A stretch of 64,000 nucleotides of DNA, from assembly GCA_030411725.1 (NCBI GenBank), contig MU839828.1, positions 2,480,001-2,544,000 of the forward strand, in the 5' to 3' direction. Below are positions 57,494 to 64,000 of this stretch, piece by piece. The notes under the pieces were generated by a model. That model was given only the letters and a program-made list of their open reading frames with translations, ran no database searches and was not told where the DNA came from. A program made the position numbers and the translations under genes. Numbering within the stretch: the stretch's first letter is position 1; each line of letters begins with the position of its first letter. Source of the stretch: Echria macrotheca (taxonomy: Eukaryota > Ascomycota > Sordariomycetes > Sordariales > Schizotheciaceae).

Positions 57494-59323
57494 TGTGCTC
57501 TGCGACAATGGGGCTTCGGCAAAGAGCCAAGATCGCAACGATCACCACGACCCTCCCTATGCCCTCAGGTCTCTTTGCCCGCACTCTGCGCGAGCCGCGG
57601 CCGAGGGAGAGAATGAGAGCTCGTACAGAGCGAGAAGTTGAGTGAGCTAGCTTCGCGGGGTCGAGCTTCGTCGAGGTTTGCCACAGCGCCGGGTTTAGGT
57701 CGTGCTTTAGCCGCAAAACTGTCTTTGTTGCAGCAGAGCTCAAGTGGACCCGCGCACAGCGACACGATAAGACTCGAGGCGTCGAGTCGCACCTCGTTTC
57801 TCAGAGCCAGACGATCCGGGATTTCGAGGGGAGATTTCGCCGTGTTCGAGATCGACGTTGCGCGAACCGTACCAAGTTTTGGCGCGGGGAAGGAGAATGG
57901 TGCGCTCACGATGCTGCCTAGTCGCGCCCCTTATCAAGATGCCAGCGATGCGGCAGGCATGTATTTATGGATCTAGGGGTCGGCGCGCCGGCAGGGAGAG
58001 CGGACTCGGCGAAGCGAGTGGAATCGATGAGGAATTTTGTGTGTGCGCGCTCTCAGCAGGGGACGACTCGAGGGGAGAAAAGGCAGCAAGGGTCGAATCT
58101 ACATGATGAGCCTGTCGCAAAATAAAGTATACGAGAGTTCAGGTGATAAGAAGGACGAGGATACGGTATAACCGAGGTGAACAAACCGCCGAACTGTCAC
58201 GGTCAAGTGGAAAAGAGGCTGGAAGCTCTGGCTCTGGCCGAACCTTCTTGGCGACGACGGCGAAACCAAAAGATGTCATTCCCTTGGAGAACCGTTTTTC
58301 CCTCCTTCCGATCCCAAGCAAGCCCCCTCCCCCCCAGTCGTGGGGCGTCTCAACCCCCCTGTCGATGGCTCTGCCCCACCATAAACTCGCATCACAAGCA
58401 TGTGCAATTGCCAATTGGACAACCCCGAAAGCTCTTCTTCACATTGCAGCCAGCCAGCATACCTGCATCCAACAAAAACTCAGCCAAAGCTGCAACCAGG
58501 ACCTTGGACGTGCCACCCTCTTCTTCCAATCAGTACTAGGCCGTCCCAACAAACCAGACTTTTGAGCTGCATGACGGTTGGACACGAATGATGTTGTTGA
58601 CCTCGCAGCATTCTTCCGACAAATCTGCTATCTAACTTATTACCCCTCTTCCGCAGCGACAAGAGAAGCTGTGGAAAGGCGGGGGGAACTCCATCTCCCA
58701 AGACACAATCCATCCTCCGTCGGACGATCCGTACACTAGAAGCAGTAAATCAGAATGTGAACAATCGGATATACCGAGGTGGCGACATGGAAATTCACTA
58801 GAATTACTCTACACTAGCCGGGTTAAGACGGCTTGGACGGGTCTAAGAAACTAGAACAATAAAACTCTGCCGACGGTTGGGTAATAGCTCGAAATACTTA
58901 GGTAAAATTCCTTCCTTCCCCTCTCCTTCGATCGAGGCATCGGAATCTTTGCCGCGCCGAGGACCGAGAATGTCGATTTCGTCCGTTCAGCCTAGGTACT
59001 TCACTTTTTCTTCTCCCTTTTGTCTCACGCTAGACAGGTGCGCCCATGTGGTCGCGCCCGAAATGCATCAAGATCTCGGATAGATAAGCTCGGATAGCTA
59101 GCTCACGGTGACACGGAATGTAACTCTGTCTGCAGACCACCTGCCGTTACGAGCGCCGCATAAGGATTTAATGATGATAGATATCTCCAACGCAGTTGAC
59201 ATTATTCAGAGTGACTTGTGAGTGAAAAAAACTCAATAAGCTAGCTTTTGTCTATCGCTGCCAATCTGTCATATTCCGTTACTTGAATCCTCGCTGGCGT
59301 CGTTGCTGGGACGATAAATTCAG
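57494..59323. other. 1.8-kb intergenic region
   Basis: Upstream of the acyltransferase and downstream of the ETP1-type gene. Short Ser/Arg/Pro-rich frames only; nothing supportable seen. Confidence 0.5.
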
Positions 59324-61570
59324 CTATTTGTGCCCCTTGCCTTTACCCTTGCCTTTCCCCTTTTTCTCGGGGACACTCATCGTGCCGCCTTCCAGCTCGC
59401 CAGCCTCGATCTTGCCCTCCTCCTCGAGTTCCTTCAGCTTCTCCTGTCCGCTGATGAACATGGTCAGGTCCCGATTCGTCTCGGCCAGCTCTTCCTTCTC
59501 CTGCTTGAGCGCCTCCAGCTCCTTGGCCGTCGTCTCGGCTTGCCGCGTCAGATGCTCGATGCGTACCATGAGTCCTGCGCTCACTTGCTTTTCTTCTTGA
59601 AACGCCTTGCCGAGACTGCGCGCCAGGTCTGCCGACTTGGTGGCACGAGTCCGCTCGCGGGTGAGTTCTCGTTCCAACGCCGCGGCCTCGCTCTTGAGCT
59701 TCTCGTGCTCCTCTCGTAGAGCCCTAACCTCTTGTGTCGCCTTGGTAGCTTGAATAGACGCTGACTCCGCGGCGGCACTGGCCTTGGCTGCCTTGTCGGC
59801 AGCTTTGTTGACCATCTCTTCAAAGTAGAGACGTTGGCTTTCCAGCTGGCTGGTCAGGAGGTGGGTATATTCGAGGCCAATCCGGTCGAGTTTGGCTCGC
59901 GGAACAACATCCCGGTCGTCGTCTGTTTGAGCATTGCCATCATGGTCACCTGGTCGGCGGTTGCTGTTACTGTTGTCGCCTGTCGAGAAGTCCACCACTT
60001 TCCCGTCGCCCTTATCGCGAATAAGTCGATGCACCCATCTGTCGTCCGCATAGTCCCAGATATATTGTGTCTCCAGCTCAAGACTGAAGCTGTGTGCTGT
60101 CTCCTCCCAGTGATCCTTAGCGTGGCCGCCCTTGTAGCGTCCACAACCAACATTTCCACAGATAAGACAGATCCAAAGGTCCTCGGTCGAATCACAGACG
60201 CTGCAGAGGTTCAGCGAGTCCGAGCCGAATGGTTGCGAATACGGATTGTCGGGGTCATGGGCAGTGCCGGGGGGGTTCGTAGCTCGGCAGATAGGACAGC
60301 CATGGCCTTTCCAGGTCTGCAAGCAGGTGCAGTGGAAGACATGTTGGCAGAGAATCGTCATCAAGCCGGCGGTATCGTCCATGCGTTCAAGACAGACTGC
60401 GCACGTAGGAAGCTCCGTCAAGTTAGGTGTCGGGGGCGGGAACGGCTTCATTGAGTTCACGACGGTCGGGGAGGGCGAGTTATAGACACCATCGTTCTCC
60501 GCTGTTCCTGGCTTGCCGACAGGCTGCTGTGGTGTTTCTACCGTGATCGATTTGATGTATGTAACGTGGCAGATTTCAGACTGCAGTAGTAGGTCAGCGC
60601 CCGGTATTCAAAGACGTAGCAAGATGCTCACCTCGACGCTGTCGAACGGCTTCCCATCGAACTCCCTCCTCCACTCCTTTGCGATATTGCTATCTCGAAA
60701 TTTCATGAGAACCATGTACCTGCTAAGCCTGCTGGTCATGATCATGCGGTAATGGCTCACGTCACCCCTCCACTTCTCGCCGATGAAGCCCAGGAAATCC
60801 CAGGGCGAGAGATAGCTGGGCACCGCAGGGATACACAGGACAGTGCCGTCGCCGCCATCGCTGCCCTCCGTCGGGGTCTCGTCCCCAGCCGCAGGCACGG
60901 CTTTCAGCGCGCTCGACTCGTCCGCTTCTCTGTATAGATGTACGATACCCCACCCGGCATCGGTATTCTTCGTCTCGATTGGGACATACCGGCCCTTGGT
61001 GGCCTGGCCTATACCGCCGAGGTTGGGCCCAAGAGACGCCGCGGGCTGTGCCTCCCCGCCCAGCTTTTTCATATTCTTATTGCCTCTGTCCATAATGTTT
61101 CCACTCTCGAGCTGATCGAAGCTCTCGATCCTGACCCTGCCAAACCGCCAGTCCTTTGCGGCCTTCCGTGGTCCGATGCCCGCCTTGAATCCCGGCGGCG
61201 GCGAGCTTTGCGCTCTGGCTTGCGACTGCCTCTTAGTTAGAGATACGAGATTGCCCTTGCCGGTGCTGCTGCTAGCCTCGGTATCGTCCCCAGTCGCTCG
61301 TGATGCCCCGCAGTCGATGACAGTCGTCCTTGCACCGTCTGCAATACTACCAACTCGGACTTGTGCGGTGCTTAAGAACTCTCGGTCGGCACGTGCTAAA
61401 CGAACGTTGGTGTCCTTCGTGTAGGGGTGTGCAGGCAGATCACCAAATATATCGGCGCCCGCCTCGGGCGTCCAGACGGTCGAGTTGCGCCTGTTGTCCT
61501 CGCTTGGGGTGGCGGTCGGGTCGGGCGTGCTGTACAGCTCGAATTTCAGATGATAATAGTAGGACGGCAT
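59324..61570 (-). CDS. ETP1: RING/UBP-zinc-finger protein, BRAP2/Etp1 homologue
   Basis: Exons 61570-60632 and 60580-59324 join in phase 0 (DSVE then SEICHVTYI) to give about 731 residues. The start MPSYYYHLKFELYS opens the BRAP2 N-terminal region. An RRM-like stretch lies at about residues 235-320 (VPSYLSPWDFLGFIG, SRYMVLMKFRD, AKEWRREFDGKPF). Next are a RING finger (CAVCLERMDDTAGLM then CQHVFHCTCLQTWKGHGCPIC), a ubiquitin-binding UBP zinc finger (CSVCDSTEDLWICLICGNVG, then CGRYKGGHAKDHW) and a long coiled coil (residues about 530-690). The tail is a GK dipeptide repeat encoded by a hexanucleotide run. In yeast Etp1 supports ethanol tolerance and protein turnover; it is a likely E3 ubiquitin ligase. 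Confidence 0.95.
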
Positions 61571-62522
61571 AGCCCTTAGTTATTCATGGGATCCCTATCG
61601 AAAGAGAAACTCGGTCTGTTGAAGGTCTAGGGTTTGGTCGACGCGAGGTTGCAGTGGTCGAGTCTGTCGATTGATCGGGGAAACCTGAGGTGGCGGCACG
61701 AGCCCTCAGGGTGGAAAGAAAGGCCTGTGTTCTCGAAGATGGATGATCTTTCTAGGTTCGGTCATCGTAAGCGCTCTCCTGGGGGCAAAGAAGCCTTTTA
61801 TGCTCTTGTGGCATTGCGCTTGCAAAGGTAGCTTGCGCAAGTTTAACAGGTGCGAATGCGGGGCGCCTCTCGAAATCCCATAACCCCACCCACAGCGATA
61901 TCTACCAAGCGCCTGCCAAAAAAACACAGTGGCTTAGCATCTCTTCCACTTTCTATCACCCCACCAGGCTCACCAGGATCACCAACCTCACAACTACACC
62001 CTAAACCAACGCCTAAAGACCAGAAGAAAAGCGCAGCTATCCTATCTTACCTACAAACACACATCAAGGTCGTTGCAAAGTTTTGGGAGAAAAGAAACGT
62101 ATAAAAAAAGCAAGGAAAAAGAGAAGGCAAAAGATATCGAAGCCCGAGAACAAACTATAAGCGTAGGTCGGGAGATCTGTTAGTGCAAAGCTGTCAAATG
62201 ATCGCATTAGATACCCATCAGGTACCTGTTTTAACAGGTAAATTGTACTGGGTGTTAGGTACCTCCAGGTAATGAGTCTGGTTTTTTTTGGCAAGCGCTT
62301 GCCTGCCTTGACAATGTTCACTGAAAACGGTCACAAATACACATGAACCGCACTCCACGGAATGGAACGAATTGAGACTTGCATCGAGTCCATTTCAGAC
62401 ACACCAAAATGGTGGAATGTACTGTTTACCCAGCTAAAAACTACATGTTGGTGGCCCTATCGCTCACCGTCCCAAACCCAAACGCCTCATAATTCCCACT
62501 CATCCGCTGTCAGGCCTGACGC
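61571..62522. other. Intergenic region upstream of the ETP1-type gene
   Basis: 952 bp with short unsupported frames. Two AGGTACCT-centred palindromes lie at 62219-62228 (CAGGTACCTG) and 62257-62264. The right end is the 3' flank of the polyubiquitin gene. Confidence 0.5.
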
Positions 62523-63496
62523 TTACTGGCCTCCACGAAGACGGAGCACCAAATGCAGGGTGCTCTCCTTCTGGATGTTGTAGTCGGACAGAGTCCGACC
62601 ATCCTCCAACTGCTTGCCAGCAAAGATCAAGCGCTGCTGATCCGGGGGGATACCCTCCTTGTCTTGGATCTTGGTCTTGACGTTGTCAATCGTGTCCGAC
62701 GACTCCACCTCGAGCGTGATCGTCTTTCCAGTCAGGGTCTTGACGAAAATCTGCATACCACCGCGAAGCCGCAGCACCAAGTGAAGGGTGCTCTCCTTCT
62801 GAATATTGTAATCAGAAAGAGTCCGGCCGTCCTCGAGCTGCTTTCCGGCGAAGATGAGACGTTGCTGGTCTGGCGGGATACCCTCCTTGTCTTGAATCTT
62901 CGTCTTCACGTTGTCGATGGTATCAGACGACTCGACTTCGAGGGTGATGGTCTTTCCGGTGAGAGTCTTGACAAAGATTTGCATGCCACCGCGGAGGCGG
63001 AGGACGAGGTGGAGGGTTGACTCCTTTTGGATATTGTAATCCGAAAGGGTACGGCCATCCTCAAGCTGCTTTCCGGCGAAGATAAGACGCTGCTGGTCCG
63101 GAGGAATGCCCTCCTTGTCCTGAATCTTGGTCTTCACATTGTCGATGGTATCCGAAGATTCCACCTCCAGGGTGATGGTCTTGCCGGTGAGGGTCTTGAC
63201 GAAGATCTGCATACCACCACGGAGACGAAGGACGAGATGGAGCGTCGACTCCTTTTGAATGTTGTAGTCGGAGAGGGTGCGGCCGTCCTCAAGCTGCTTG
63301 CCGGCGAAGATAAGACGCTGCTGATCCGGGGGGATGCCCTCCTTATCCTGGATCTTGGTCTTGACGTTGTCGATGGTATCCGAAGATTCCACCTCAAGCG
63401 TGATGGTCTTGCCCGTCACTGAGAAGTGTTAGCATCAATCTATTTATTGAGCGGAAGATGGCAGCGAGACTTACGAGTCTTGACAAAGATTTGCAT
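62523..63496 (-). CDS. UBI4: Polyubiquitin, four tandem units
   Basis: Encodes a head-to-tail ubiquitin precursor cut by deubiquitinases into monomers; a stress-induced source of ubiquitin. Exon 1 (63496-63475) encodes MQIFVKT plus the first base of Leu; exon 2 is 63418-62523. The total is 305 residues, that is four units of 76 ending LRLRGG plus one extra C-terminal Gln that blocks use before processing. Unit boundaries are about 63213 (end of unit 1), 62985 and 62757, with unit 4 ending at 62529. The four units look identical in protein, yet their codons differ at many third positions. The intron lies at the codon after MQIFVKT, a common position in fungal ubiquitin genes. Confidence 0.99.
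62529..63418 (-). repeat. 228-bp ubiquitin coding repeats
   Basis: In-frame tandem units of 228 bp within the polyubiquitin exon 2; the first unit is completed by exon 1. Identical in protein, diverged at synonymous sites. Confidence 0.95.
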
Positions 63497-64000
63497 GGTT
63501 GCGACGAGTTGCTGGTCTGTTTGGAGATAGAGTGTGGTTCGGCTGGAGAAATGTTGATGGGTTTTCGCAGATGGAGATCTGGGAAGTTGTTGCGGGAAGA
63601 AGCGGGGATGATCAATTGCGAGGTGGTGCAAAGGTTAAATACTCCCGTTGGCAAGAGTGAGGCAGGTTGCGAGGCGGGGTGGCTGAGTGCGTCAGAGAGT
63701 GCAGGGGCCACTATCAGGCCCCACCGTTGACAAGGAAGTGGCAGGAAGGCGCCAGAATGAGCCACTCGGGCGGCGGGACAGGCGAGAAAGTGGGGCAAAG
63801 GCTGCGCGCGGCGAATCCCGGCTCCTGATTGCGTATTCTTCGCCCTCCGCCGTTTCAATGTCATGTGTCAAGCTGATTAATCTAGCAGCGATCACAAATC
63901 CACGTTTGTGCTCTAGTGCATCTTCAAGAGCTTCCAAATTCAACTTCATGTTTTGGTTTTATTGACAGAACACTGTTGACAGCTTTCACAGCCCCCAAGG
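63497..64000. other. Polyubiquitin upstream region
   Basis: About 500 bp upstream of the ubiquitin start to the window edge. It is the likely 5' UTR and promoter. A minus-strand open frame (about 63692-63949) has no recognised features and is not called. Confidence 0.5.

Noticed and set aside
62523..63422. Plus-strand frames opposite the ubiquitin repeats
   Set aside because: They are antisense shadows repeated because the ubiquitin units are repeated.
1..64000. Secondary-metabolite cluster, prophage, CRISPR or starship-type element
   Set aside because: No polyketide or peptide synthase, phage gene, CRISPR array, transposase or tyrosine recombinase was seen; the genes are housekeeping.

Overview
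This window is nuclear DNA of a filamentous ascomycete (Pezizomycotina, most likely Sordariomycetes). The evidence is short introns (about 45-200 nt) with GT..AG ends, two Zn2Cys6 regulators, a fungal-type sterol and phospholipid gene set, CTAGGTAGGTA-type motifs between genes, and protein sequences typical of that class. No prophage, plasmid, CRISPR or intact transposon is seen. I support 21 protein genes, most with exon structures that could be joined in frame by hand.

Layout. 1-2.3 kb: no gene supported. 2.3-8.4 kb: OPI3 phospholipid methyltransferase (-), a membrane-anchored spermidine-synthase-like protein (+) and the ER chaperone BiP/KAR2 (-). 9.8-17.2 kb: ribosome-rescue GTPase HBS1 (-), divergent from chaperonin subunit CCT5 (+), followed by the ribosome-biogenesis helicase DBP9 (+). 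17.2-23.7 kb: mostly non-coding, with a 71-residue protein, the vacuolar iron transporter CCC1, a decayed tRNA-Leu-like sequence and AT-richer spacer. 23.7-33 kb: a DAL81/TamA-like regulator, a GNAT acetyltransferase, an Upc2-type regulator and an orphan OB-fold protein, all on the minus strand. 33.7-42.3 kb: ERG27 (+), an FLVCR/DIRC2-like MFS transporter (-), the respiratory hinge protein QCR6 (-) and a WBP2-like GRAM protein (-). 42.3-49 kb: a 6.7-kb stretch in which I can support no gene. 49-64 kb: a formin-like GBD/FH3 protein lacking FH2, an Apd1-like sucrase/ferredoxin protein, glycerol-3-phosphate acyltransferase, the BRAP/ETP1-type RING-UBP protein and a four-unit polyubiquitin gene, all on the minus strand.

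The genes are ordinary housekeeping and regulatory genes: proteostasis (BiP, CCT5, HBS1, ubiquitin, ETP1), membrane lipid and sterol synthesis (OPI3, acyltransferase, ERG27), iron (CCC1, Apd1-like) and respiration (QCR6). They do not form one pathway cluster. The most interesting signals are regulatory or structural: repeated ACGGC-N4-GCCGT inverted repeats plus a CCAAT cluster upstream of CCC1, a CCAAT cluster upstream of QCR6, a back-to-back double hairpin at 17.6 kb, the decayed tRNA, the 6.7-kb gene-free block, and in-frame hexanucleotide expansions in several genes. No clearly new multi-gene system was found.
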